The position numbers were made by a program, and so were the translations under genes. Source: Sphingomonas sp. (GTDB lineage: Bacteria; Pseudomonadota; Alphaproteobacteria; Sphingomonadales; Sphingomonadaceae). Taken from it: a stretch of DNA of 6,933 bases. Positions 1 to 6,270 of this stretch are shown in pieces. The stretch covers positions 1 through 6,933 of the forward strand of contig JAIERC010000196.1 of NCBI GenBank assembly GCA_019747165.1. The letters run 5' to 3'. The notes below the pieces were generated by a model that was given only the letters and a program-made list of their open reading frames with translations, ran no database searches and had not been told where the DNA came from. The first letter of the stretch is position 1. Every line of letters begins with the position of its first letter.

Positions 1-715
1 CGTGCGCATAGCCAAATACCGCCAGCCGATCGGGCTGGAGTTCAAGCGCGGTATCAATCGTCGCGGCCAGTTTGACGACCGTCTGGAACGGCAGGCCGTA
101 CATCAGATCAAAGTTGATCGAGTTCACCCCTGCCGCGCGCAGCTGCCCGACGGTGCAGGCGATCATCTCCACCGGCTGGACGCGGCCAATCGCGGCCTGA
201 ATATCAGGATCAAAGGTCTGCACGCCCAGGCTAACACGCGTCACCCCATTGCGACCCAGCGCCGCCGCCCATCGCCAATCAAAACCGCGAGGATCAATCT
301 CCACCGACATCACAGGATCATCGAGCCGAAAGGCTTGCGACAAGCGCAGCATCAGCGTGTCGAAATCATGCGGATCAAGCGCATTGGGGCTGCCCCCGCC
401 CCAGGCGATCCGCCGCACCCGACCGCGCCCGCCCAGCGCCTTGCCGACCAGTTCAATTTCCTCGATCAATCGGAGCAGATAGGCCTGGACGCGTTGGGTG
501 CGGTTGGCCGCCCCGGTGTTGCAGCCGCAATACCAGCACAGCTCGGCGCAATAGGGGATGTGCAGATAGAGCGAGATCGCCTCATCCGCGCCGACGGTCG
601 CCAGCGCCTGCGCCATGTGCGGCGGGCCGACGGCATTGTCGAACTCAGCGGCGGTGGGGAAGCTGGTGTAACGCGGCACCGGCTTGGCGAGCAGATCGGG
701 ATAATAAGGCCACAT
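1..715 (-). CDS. hemN: Oxygen-independent coproporphyrinogen III oxidase, 5' part (3' end outside window)
   Basis: Radical SAM enzyme of haem biosynthesis. It oxidatively decarboxylates coproporphyrinogen III to protoporphyrinogen IX in the cytoplasm without O2. The reading frame from the ATG at 715 is open for 238 codons to the window edge, about half of the roughly 450 residues usual for HemN. Seen: the N-terminal PRYTSFPTA segment (residues 14-22) typical of true HemN rather than HemW; the iron-sulfur motif YCAELCWYCGC with Cys56, Cys60 and Cys63 as the CxxxCxxC cluster ligands and Cys65 following; a glycine-rich WGGGSP (105-110) for SAM binding; VEIDPRG (138-144); GVQTFD (164-169); and DLMYGLPFQT (203-212). 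WGGGSPN replaces the more familiar GGGTPT, a conservative change. The start is chosen because it places PRYTS at the usual distance; no clear Shine-Dalgarno precedes it. The gene follows the cco maturation genes at a distance and has its own FNR-type box upstream, consistent with low-oxygen induction. Family assignment is firm. Confidence 0.96.
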   Translation of the reverse strand, partial: MWPYYPDLLAKPVPRYTSFPTAAEFDNAVGPPHMAQALATVGADEAISLYLHIPYCAELCWYCGCNTGAANRTQRVQAYLLRLIEEIELVGKALGGRGRVRRIAWGGGSPNALDPHDFDTLMLRLSQAFRLDDPVMSVEIDPRGFDWRWAAALGRNGVTRVSLGVQTFDPDIQAAIGRVQPVEMIACTVGQLRAAGVNSINFDLMYGLPFQTVVKLAATIDTALELQPDRLAVFGYAH

Positions 716-749
716 GCCAGCGTGATTGCATCCGGCGCAGCCTTGCGAA

Positions 750-763
750 TTGACCCTGGTCAA
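750..763 (-). promoter_or_regulatory. FNR/FixK-type binding site upstream of hemN
   Basis: TTGACCCTGGTCAA is a perfect 5-bp inverted repeat, TTGAC-N4-GTCAA, matching the TTGAY-N4-RTCAA pattern recognised by the FNR/FixK/FnrL branch of the CRP family in alphaproteobacteria. It ends 34 nt before the hemN ATG, and its centre (between 756 and 757) is 41.5 nt from the A of that ATG. Such sites commonly control cbb3 oxidase and anaerobic haem genes, so activation of hemN under low oxygen is the natural inference. The expected -10 region for a class II activator promoter (minus strand 727-722, AATCAC) is a poor match to TATAAT. Confidence 0.8.
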
Positions 764-915
764 AGACCTTCACTTGGGCCGCGCGCAGCGCCGCGCTCAA
801 CGCCAGCGCGCCCGGCACGCAGACGGTAAAGACCCCGATCAGCCCGGTTGTGGTTGGTTTGGGGTTTGGCATTCGGCTTTAGAGTGTCATGACTTTGGAT
901 TGGACCACCCCAAAC

Positions 916-1039
916 CCCGTTCGCCCTGAGCGAAGTCGAAGGGCATGCGAAGCGCGAGGGCTTCGACTTCGGCCATATTGGCCGAAGTTTATCCTGAGCG
1001 CCTGCCTTGCAGGCAGTCGAAGGGCTCAGCCCGAACGGG
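916..1039. repeat. REP-like element with core CCTGAGCGAAGTCGAAGGG
   Basis: Arms CCCGTTCGCCCTGAG (916-930) and its inverted partner (1025-1039) match at 13 of 15 positions. Inside are two direct copies of a core. At 925-943 it reads CCTGAGCG-AAG-TCGAAGGG. At 993-1024 the same flanks surround a 16-nt palindromic insert (1001-1016) in place of AAG. An inverted 11-bp partial copy, CTTCGACTTCG, lies at 961-971. Two clean hairpins are present: a 10-bp stem with a TAT loop (966-988) and a 6-bp stem with a CTT loop (1000-1014). From memory this core is abundant in sphingomonad intergenic DNA, resembling REP/REPIN families. No transposase is in the window. Confidence 0.75.
966..988. other. Strong perfect hairpin inside the repeat
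   Basis: ACTTCGGCCA (966-975), loop TAT, TGGCCGAAGT (979-988): a perfect 10-bp stem. On the plus strand it is followed by only TT before ATCC and on the minus strand by no T-run, so it lacks the tract of a standard intrinsic terminator. It may still slow or stop transcription coming from the VOC side. It is best read as part of the repeat element. Confidence 0.6.
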
Positions 1040-1075
1040 TATATAGTTGAAGCGACCGAACGTCATCACGCTCTA

Positions 1076-1519
1076 GGTACGAGCCGGATCGAGGCTTCAG
1101 GGGGCGGGCAGCAATGACCGCCTCTTTTTGAGGGGCTGATGGTTGGGGGCGGATTGGATGACCGGTTGCGCGCCTCACTGCGCCATTCAAATGATCCGAC
1201 GACTGGCCTGGTAGCGGACGTTTATTGAGGCTGGGGTTCGGGTTGGGCCCGGATGCGAATGGTCACGAATGTTCGCACTGATGCGATGGTTTCGCCAGAT
1301 GGACGTCAGGGGGCAACCCTTTGGCGAGGCAGCCAGTGCTTCCCAATGGCGAAGGTTAGACGGTCGACGGTGTGAAAGAGCGAGCGAAGTGTAGCACGAC
1401 ACGCTGTTGTAGGAAAGGATTGGCCGGTTTCGCCCCAAGCTCGGACGTTACTGCTTCTCCTGTGCAACCTTAAAAGCTGGCGTTATGGTTGCCGTAGATG
1501 AACGGCGGAGGAAGCAAGG
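1076..1519. other. Intergenic stretch of about 440 bp without a convincing gene
   Basis: This lies between the repeat and the VOC gene. The only longer frame is an 83-codon minus-strand ORF (1187-1438) with no family resemblance I recognise, an unusual composition rich in Ser, Arg and His, and no ribosome site that I see. The word CGGACGTT occurs twice (1215-1222 and 1442-1449), and a weak CCTC/GAGG hairpin with a T5 loop sits at 1121-1133. I found no tRNA-like or riboswitch-like structure by eye. The promoter of the VOC gene should lie in the last 80 bases, but I cannot place -35 and -10 boxes with confidence. Confidence 0.5.
1507..1512 (+). promoter_or_regulatory. Shine-Dalgarno of the VOC gene
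   Basis: GGAGGA lies 7 nt before the GTG at 1520. This near-consensus ribosome binding site decides the GTG start, since no ATG is available in that frame until residue 43. Confidence 0.8.
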
Positions 1520-1921
1520 GTGACAAAGCTTTTTTCAACGCTGCGGTACCGCGACCCAAGGGCGGCAATCGACTGGCTTGAGCAAGCGTTTCAGTTTCAG
1601 CGGCATTTTGTAGCTGAGGAGGCTGGCGAAGTCGTTCATGCTCAGATGCGGTTTGGCGACGACATGATCATGCTCGGTCCAGATCATGCCGACGATAAAT
1701 ATGGGATGCACAGTCCGCTTGGACTTAATGGCACCAATCAATGCGTCTACGTCGCTGTGGTCGGCGATCTTGACGAAGCGGCCGACCGCGCGCGGTCGGC
1801 CGGTGCAACCATTGTTACTCCGCCCTATGATACGCCTTACGGATCCCGCGAATTTAGCTGCAAAGATTTAGAAGGGCATGTTTGGTCGTTTGGCACATAT
1901 GCTGGCGAACCCCTCGCTTAG
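1520..1921 (+). CDS. VOC (glyoxalase/bleomycin-resistance) family protein
   Basis: A 133-residue single-domain protein of the vicinal oxygen chelate fold, most like the PhnB-like 'glyoxalase superfamily' proteins. These are soluble cytoplasmic proteins, usually dimeric, with mostly unknown substrates. Seen: the N-terminal LRYRDPRAAIDWLEQAF (8-24), the usual opening strand and helix of the family; VVHAQMRFGDDMIMLG (38-53); the second half-module VYVAVVGDLDEAADRARSAGA (76-96); and the closing signature YGSREFSCKDLEGHVWSFG (107-125). His40 and Glu118 are plausible metal ligands by family pattern, which is inference. Length is normal and the frame is intact. It is the only plus-strand gene and converges on ccoS. 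By hand count, 201 of 360 bases at 1561-1920 are G or C (56%), against 123 of 180 (68%) at 2221-2400 in ccoI, suggesting a different origin. Nothing ties it functionally to the oxidase genes. Confidence 0.88.
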   Translation: MTKLFSTLRYRDPRAAIDWLEQAFQFQRHFVAEEAGEVVHAQMRFGDDMIMLGPDHADDKYGMHSPLGLNGTNQCVYVAVVGDLDEAADRARSAGATIVTPPYDTPYGSREFSCKDLEGHVWSFGTYAGEPLA

Positions 1922-1960
1922 CAGCCCTTCCTCCCCTAACGCCTCTTTTGATCAATAACG

Positions 1961-1973
1961 TCGGCAAAGCCGA
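1961..1973. terminator. Small hairpin between convergent VOC and ccoS genes
   Basis: TCGGC-AAA-GCCGA forms a 5-bp stem with a 3-nt loop in the 134-nt gap where the two genes converge. There is no T-tract on either strand, so its role as a shared terminator is only a guess from position. The rest of the gap (1922-2055) shows nothing else I can name. Confidence 0.2.
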
Positions 1974-2055
1974 GCAGAAAACGATTGTCCGCTTCGGCAC
2001 TTTGTCATCGCAAAACCTTCCAGACCACTTCCCACCATCGCCCGCCGCCCCGCGC

Positions 2056-2205
2056 CTACGCCCCATCCTCATCATCATTCAAGATCCTGAGCGCGGCGCC
2101 ATCCAAATCCTCGAACTGCCCCGACCTTGCCGCCCAGAAAAAAGCCGCCAGCCCCAGCAGCCCGAGCCCAAGCGCGACGGGCAGCAGCAGCGCGAGGATC
2201 GTCAC
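2056..2205 (-). CDS. ccoS: cbb3-type cytochrome oxidase assembly protein CcoS
   Basis: A 49-residue single-pass membrane protein needed in other bacteria for producing active cbb3 oxidase with its cofactors. The GTG start at 2205 overlaps the ccoI stop as GTGA, the same coupling seen at the other junctions. Seen: a hydrophobic segment from about residue 3 to 26 (TILALLLPVALGLGLLGLAAFFW), then the family signature SGQFEDLDGAALRIL (28-42) and an acidic end NDDEDGA. The family motif is typically W-x(n)-SGQ-(F/Y)-DDL-(D/E)-(G/T)-x-A-x-RIL, so the match is close, and the length is typical of CcoS. It is the last gene of the minus-strand cco operon. It is short enough to be missed by length-filtered gene calling. 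Confidence 0.93.
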   Translation of the reverse strand: MTILALLLPVALGLGLLGLAAFFWAARSGQFEDLDGAALRILNDDEDGA

Positions 2206-4334
2206 TTGGCCGCCCCGCGCAGCCGCAGCGCGTTGGCGACCACGACCAGCGATGAGCCTGACATGGCGAGGGCCGCGATCAGCGGGGTGACCAGCCCGGC
2301 CATCGCCAGCGGCACCGCCAGGATATTATAGCCGATCGCGAGCACGAAATTCTGGCGCACCACCGCCATTGTCCAGCGCGCAGCGGCGATCGCGATCGGC
2401 ACCGCGCCGAGCTTGTCGCCGAAAAAGACCAGATCGGCGGCGAGCTGGCCGACGTCGCTTGCCGTGGCGGGGGCCATCGCGACATGCGCGCGTTTGAGCG
2501 CGGGGCCGTCGTTGAGGCCGTCGCCGACCATCAGCACGCGCTTGCCGAGCGTTGCCTGACGCTCAATGAAGGCGAATTTGTCAGCGGGCGACAGCTTTGC
2601 CACGCCCATAATGCCCAAATGCCGGGCGAGCGCCGCCACCGGCTCGGCCCGGTCCCCCGACAGGAGCTGCGGGGCAAAACCCATTGCTTTGAGCCGCGCC
2701 ATCACCGCTGGCGCATCGGCGCGCATCGCATCGGCGAAGGCGATGAGGTGGGGCGGACGGTTGCCCCAACGAAATACCGTGGCGACTTGCGTGCCGGTGG
2801 CGCCCGCGCCGACCCAATCGGCGCTGCCAAGCCGGGCCTGCTCGCCACCGATCATGGCCTCGACACCGAGCCCGGCATGTTCGACCAGCGCACTCGCCGG
2901 GGCGGCCGTCACGCACGCCAGTGCCTCGTGCACCGCCACGGACAGCGGGTGGCGGCTGGCCTCGGCTAGCGCCATCAGCGCCGCGCGATCGGTGGGGTCT
3001 TCGGGCATGCCGGAAATCGGCTCCAGCTTCGCCAGCGTCACGGTGCCGGTCTTGTCGAACAACACTGTATCGGCTTCGGCGAGGCGTTCGAGCGCTGACC
3101 CGTCCTTGATCAATATCCCGGCGCGCATCAGCGATCCCGCCGCCACGACTTGTGCGATCGGCACGGCGAGCCCGAGCGCGCAGGGGCAGGTGATGATCAG
3201 CACCGCCACCGCGATAATCACTGACTGATGCAGCCCTGCCCCGGCCAGCATCCAGCCGACAAAACTCAGCGCCGCCAGACTGTGGACAGCGGGCGCATAG
3301 AGCCGCGCGGCGCGATCAGCGATGCGGACATAGCGTGACTTGCCCTGCCCCGCATTTTCCATCAGCCGGGCGATATCAGCGATCACTGTATCCATGCCGA
3401 CCGCGGTGACCTTGATCGTCAGCGGCGCATCGAGGCAGATTGTGCCCGCGAGGACCTTGTCGCCCGGCACCATATGTTCAGGCACGCTTTCGCCCGAGAC
3501 GAGCGCGCGATCGACATGCGCTTCGCCCGCCTCAATCATGCCATCGACGCCGATGCGCTCGCCTGCCGCCACCAGCACCCGCATGCCCGGCGCAATTTCG
3601 CTGGCGAGGCGCATTTCAGTGGTGCCATCGGGGCGCAGCACTTGCGCCTGTCCAGGCACGCGGCGGAGCAAGGCCGCGACGCCATCCTCCGCCTTGGCGC
3701 GCATCATGCTGTCGAGCAATCGCCCGGCGAGTAGGAAGAACAACAGCATCAGCGCGCCGTCAAAATAGGCATGCGGTCCGCTGGTTGCGGTTTCGTAGAG
3801 GCTCATCGCGGTCGTCAACACGACGCCGATCGAGATCGGCACGTCCATATTGGTATGGCCGTGCTTCAGCACCCGCCACGCGCTGGTGAAGAAGGGCAGA
3901 CCCGCATAGACGATCGCCGGAATGGCGATCAGTGCCGACAGCCAGTGGAACAGGTCGCGCGTCGCCCCTTCCGCGCCGGACCAGTTGGAGACCGACAACA
4001 GCATGACGTTCATGGCGGCAAAGCCCGCAACGGCAAGCGCCTTGGTCAGGCGGCGGCTTTCCTCCCGCCCCGGCTGGGTGTCCTGCGCGCTGGCGCGGTG
4101 CGTCTTGAAGCCAAGTTCGGTGATCGCGCCTTCGATCGCCGCGTCGGTCACGTCGGGCAGATGCACCACGCGCACCAGCTTGGCCCCGAAATTGACCCGC
4201 GCCTGGACAACGCCGTCAAGCTTGCCAAGCGCGCCTTCGATCCGGGCGATACAGGCGGCGCAGTGCATGCCTTCAACAATGAAGCGCGATTCGCTGGCCG
4301 CACGATCGGCGACGATGGGCATTGCGGCGGTCAT
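2202..4334 (-). CDS. ccoI: Copper-exporting P1B-type ATPase of cbb3 oxidase assembly (CcoI/FixI)
   Basis: A 710-residue heavy-metal P-type ATPase that moves Cu(I) across the inner membrane for the CuB site of cbb3 oxidase. Domains in order: one N-terminal heavy-metal-associated domain with GMHCAAC (metal-binding Cys25 and Cys28); membrane helices between about 97 and 210; the actuator domain with VSGES (279-283; SGES in place of the commoner TGES); the transport helix with CPC (Cys383-Pro384-Cys385); phosphorylation motif DKTGT with Asp427; HP motif (His462-Pro463) of the nucleotide-binding domain; hinge GDGLNDGP (604-611); and C-terminal helices with YN (669-670) and MSGSS (691-695), in line with Cu(I) P1B-1 pumps. 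The frame is intact and all catalytic residues are present. The ATG at 4334 overlaps the ccoH stop as ATGA, and the stop overlaps ccoS. Its position between ccoH and ccoS separates it from a CopA detoxification pump. Called FixI in rhizobia. Confidence 0.97.
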   Translation of the reverse strand: MTAAMPIVADRAASESRFIVEGMHCAACIARIEGALGKLDGVVQARVNFGAKLVRVVHLPDVTDAAIEGAITELGFKTHRASAQDTQPGREESRRLTKALAVAGFAAMNVMLLSVSNWSGAEGATRDLFHWLSALIAIPAIVYAGLPFFTSAWRVLKHGHTNMDVPISIGVVLTTAMSLYETATSGPHAYFDGALMLLFFLLAGRLLDSMMRAKAEDGVAALLRRVPGQAQVLRPDGTTEMRLASEIAPGMRVLVAAGERIGVDGMIEAGEAHVDRALVSGESVPEHMVPGDKVLAGTICLDAPLTIKVTAVGMDTVIADIARLMENAGQGKSRYVRIADRAARLYAPAVHSLAALSFVGWMLAGAGLHQSVIIAVAVLIITCPCALGLAVPIAQVVAAGSLMRAGILIKDGSALERLAEADTVLFDKTGTVTLAKLEPISGMPEDPTDRAALMALAEASRHPLSVAVHEALACVTAAPASALVEHAGLGVEAMIGGEQARLGSADWVGAGATGTQVATVFRWGNRPPHLIAFADAMRADAPAVMARLKAMGFAPQLLSGDRAEPVAALARHLGIMGVAKLSPADKFAFIERQATLGKRVLMVGDGLNDGPALKRAHVAMAPATASDVGQLAADLVFFGDKLGAVPIAIAAARWTMAVVRQNFVLAIGYNILAVPLAMAGLVTPLIAALAMSGSSLVVVANALRLRGAAK

Positions 4335-4786
4335 GCCTGCACCTCATCCTCAAAGCGCGCCTTGTGCCCGGCGGTGATCAGTTCGATATGGAGCAGCCAG
4401 CGGCCGCTGGGCAGTGGCTGGTCAGCGACATGGTCAGTGGGGGTCCGGTGCAGCGCGATCCGTTGATCGGGCACGCGGCCCAGCGGATGGCGCGCGACAA
4501 CGATCACCTGCCCGTCAAGCGGCATGCCCGATGCGTTGGTTGCGACGATATGCAGCCGCCCTTGCGCATCGACACGCGGCACGGCCTGCCAACCGAGCGC
4601 CTTTTGCGCGGCAGCGTCCTTCAGCCAGCCATTATAGCGCTGGCTGGCGACATAGCTGTTTTCCACGACCACGCCGCCAAAAGTGCCAATCGCATAGCGC
4701 GCCATGATGACATTGACGGCAAGGATAAGCCCGAAAAAGCTGATCATAATCGCTGCCATGTGCCAGCCGGTGAATTGACGGGTCAT
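4331..4786 (-). CDS. ccoH: cbb3 oxidase assembly protein CcoH/FixH
   Basis: A 151-residue membrane-anchored assembly factor of cbb3 cytochrome oxidase. In other species it associates with the assembling enzyme and is required for its stability. Seen: a short cytoplasmic start, one transmembrane helix at about residues 9-30 (HMAAIMISFFGLILAVNVIMA), then the family hallmark GTFGGVVVENSYVASQRYN (34-52). A periplasmic domain of about 100 residues follows, with the small beta-rich layout of the FixH family (LHIVATNASGMPLDGQ, then GRWLLHIELITAG near the end). Both ends overlap neighbours as ATGA, with ccoG before and ccoI after, which indicates translational coupling. Length and order are normal, and nothing is broken. 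Confidence 0.94.
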   Translation of the reverse strand: MTRQFTGWHMAAIMISFFGLILAVNVIMARYAIGTFGGVVVENSYVASQRYNGWLKDAAAQKALGWQAVPRVDAQGRLHIVATNASGMPLDGQVIVVARHPLGRVPDQRIALHRTPTDHVADQPLPSGRWLLHIELITAGHKARFEDEVQA

Positions 4787-6270
4787 TCGGGATGCTCCTC
4801 GGTTTCGGGGCTGCCGAAGCGGGTGCCGTCGATGACGCTGCCGCCTTCCTTGTCGAGGGCGCGCAGGCGAATGGCGATATCGGCATGTTCCTCATGCTGG
4901 GCCGGGGCGGCGACGAATAGCTGCACCGGGCGCACTTGATCGGCATCGACATGGACACGGATCGACCGGGTCGCCGTCTGGCGATTACCAGCTTCAGTCC
5001 AGATCACACCCTGCGGCAGCCCCTCCAGCGAGACGGCGAAGTCGCGCGGGCGGTTTTCCATGTTGCGCAGCTTGACGGTGTAGCTGTTGCGGATCGTGCC
5101 GTCCGACAACCGCACCCATTCCGGATTGCGGCTCTGCGCCACTGACAGATCAAGCCGGGCGCGGTTGCCGAGCACAAACAACATGCCCAGCCCGATCCCG
5201 CCCCAGATCAGCGAATAGATGATCGTCCGTGGCCGCAGCACACGCTTGATTGGCGGCTTGGGGGTGCCGCCTGCCCGCGCGATCCGCTCATCGGCGTCGC
5301 TGGTATAGCCGATCAGGCGCGGCGGACGGCCGACCTTGGCCATCACTTCGTCACAGGCATCAATGCACAGGCCACAGGTGATGCAGCCAATCTGCGGCCC
5401 TTCGCGGATATCGATGCCGGTCGGGCAGACCGCGACACAGGCGTTGCAGTCGATACAGTCGCCGACCCGCGCGTCCGGGTTGGCGGCGAGTTCGGTCAAA
5501 TCATGGGTCCGTTTCAACCCATGCGTACGTGGCTCGCCACGCCACGCCTTATAGGTGACGCCAAGCGATTGTTCGTCCATCAGCGCCGCCTGGATGCGTG
5601 GCCAGGGGCACATATAAATGCACACCTGCTCACGCATCAGCCCACCGAGCGCATAGGTGGTGAAGGTGAGGATACCAACGGTTGCATAGGCGACGAACGG
5701 CGCGGTGCCGGTGAAGATTTGATACGCCAAGGTCGGCGCATCAGCGAAATAGAAGATCCACGCGCCCCCGGTCGCCAGGGCGATCAGCAGCCAGATGCCA
5801 TGCTTGGCCACCCGCTTACCGATCTTGGCCGCGGTCCAGCCCGATTTTTCGAGCCGGAACTGCGCGTTGCGATCCCCCTCGATCAACCGTTCGACATGGA
5901 CGAACAGATCGGTCCACACCGTTTGCGGGCAGGCATAGCCGCACCAGGCGCGCCCGACTGCCGAGGTGACCAGGAACAGCCCGATCCCCGCCATCACCAG
6001 CATGCCGGTGACGTAATAAAATTCGTTGGGCCAGATCTCGATCGAGAACAAATAGAAGCGGCGATGCGCGATATCGACCAACGCCGCCTGATGCGGGGCA
6101 TAGGGGCCGCGGTCCCAGCGGATCCAGGGCGTTAGATAATAGATCGCCAGCGTGACCGCCATGATCCCCCATTTGAGCCGCCGGAACGGGCCATTGACGG
6201 CCTTGGGGAAGACTTTGCGGCGCGCTTCGAAGAAGCGCTCCTGCTCGATCAGGTCTTTAGGGTCCGACAT
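4783..6270 (-). CDS. ccoG: Cytochrome c oxidase accessory protein CcoG (FixG/RdxA), membrane polyferredoxin
   Basis: A 495-residue inner-membrane iron-sulfur protein. Family members reduce Cu(II) to Cu(I) for oxidase metallation. Seen: membrane segments at about 34-50, 85-105, 158-175, 190-210 and 348-368; CGYACPQTVWTDLF (Cys110, Cys114), typical of CcoG/NapH-like proteins; CIYMCPW (Cys217, Cys221); then two 4Fe-4S motifs, CIDCNACVAVCP (Cys272, 275, 278, 282) and CITCGLCIDAC (Cys296, 299, 302, 306); and a C-terminal Ig-like domain from about 380 to the end (NSYTVKLRNMENRPRDF). I chose the ATG at 6270 (MSDPKDLIEQ). The frame also allows an ATG at 6342, but that would add 24 Arg/His-rich residues encoded entirely within ccoP. 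The chosen start overlaps ccoP by 14 nt, and the stop overlaps ccoH as ATGA. All cluster cysteines are present. Confidence 0.96.
   Translation of the reverse strand: MSDPKDLIEQERFFEARRKVFPKAVNGPFRRLKWGIMAVTLAIYYLTPWIRWDRGPYAPHQAALVDIAHRRFYLFSIEIWPNEFYYVTGMLVMAGIGLFLVTSAVGRAWCGYACPQTVWTDLFVHVERLIEGDRNAQFRLEKSGWTAAKIGKRVAKHGIWLLIALATGGAWIFYFADAPTLAYQIFTGTAPFVAYATVGILTFTTYALGGLMREQVCIYMCPWPRIQAALMDEQSLGVTYKAWRGEPRTHGLKRTHDLTELAANPDARVGDCIDCNACVAVCPTGIDIREGPQIGCITCGLCIDACDEVMAKVGRPPRLIGYTSDADERIARAGGTPKPPIKRVLRPRTIIYSLIWGGIGLGMLFVLGNRARLDLSVAQSRNPEWVRLSDGTIRNSYTVKLRNMENRPRDFAVSLEGLPQGVIWTEAGNRQTATRSIRVHVDADQVRPVQLFVAAPAQHEEHADIAIRLRALDKEGGSVIDGTRFGSPETEEHPE

Larger units (their letters stand above)
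880..1075. repeat. Nested palindromic intergenic repeat (outer arms)
   Basis: Outer arms at 880-893 (TAGAGTGTCATGAC) and 1062-1075 (GTCATCACGCTCTA) are inverted copies of each other, matching at 12 of 14 positions. Between them lies a second inverted-repeat element (916-1039) with its own arms. Next to the left arm, TTTGG at 894-898 can pair with CCAAA at 910-914. The arrangement looks like one palindromic element interrupted by another, which is inference. The block lies between hemN and the VOC gene and holds no credible coding sequence. It could form a stable structure in RNA from either strand. Confidence 0.7.

Noticed and set aside
2..829. Long plus-strand open frame (275 codons) opposite hemN
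   Set aside because: It is the antisense shadow of hemN, rich in Arg, His and Pro. The minus strand carries clear HemN motifs, including the CxxxCxxC cluster site.
916..1039. CRISPR-like repeat array
   Set aside because: Only two direct core copies with unequal middles and strong palindromy, and no regular spacers or cas genes. It fits a REP-like element instead.
1187..1438. 83-codon minus-strand ORF in the intergenic region
   Set aside because: No domain, no visible ribosome site and odd composition. Similar spurious frames are common in GC-rich intergenic DNA.
1948..1955. TTGATCAA palindrome near the VOC stop as a second FNR site
   Set aside because: The half-sites abut with no 4-bp spacer, so it does not match the FNR/FixK pattern, and it lies between the ends of two convergent genes rather than at a promoter.
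3771..4466. 231-codon plus-strand open frame across the ccoI/ccoH junction
   Set aside because: The antisense frame of GC-rich genes with low-complexity Arg/Gly/His composition. ccoI and ccoH are unambiguous on the other strand.
5503..6135. 210-codon plus-strand open frame opposite ccoG
   Set aside because: Shadow of ccoG, whose iron-sulfur and membrane motifs are intact on the minus strand.
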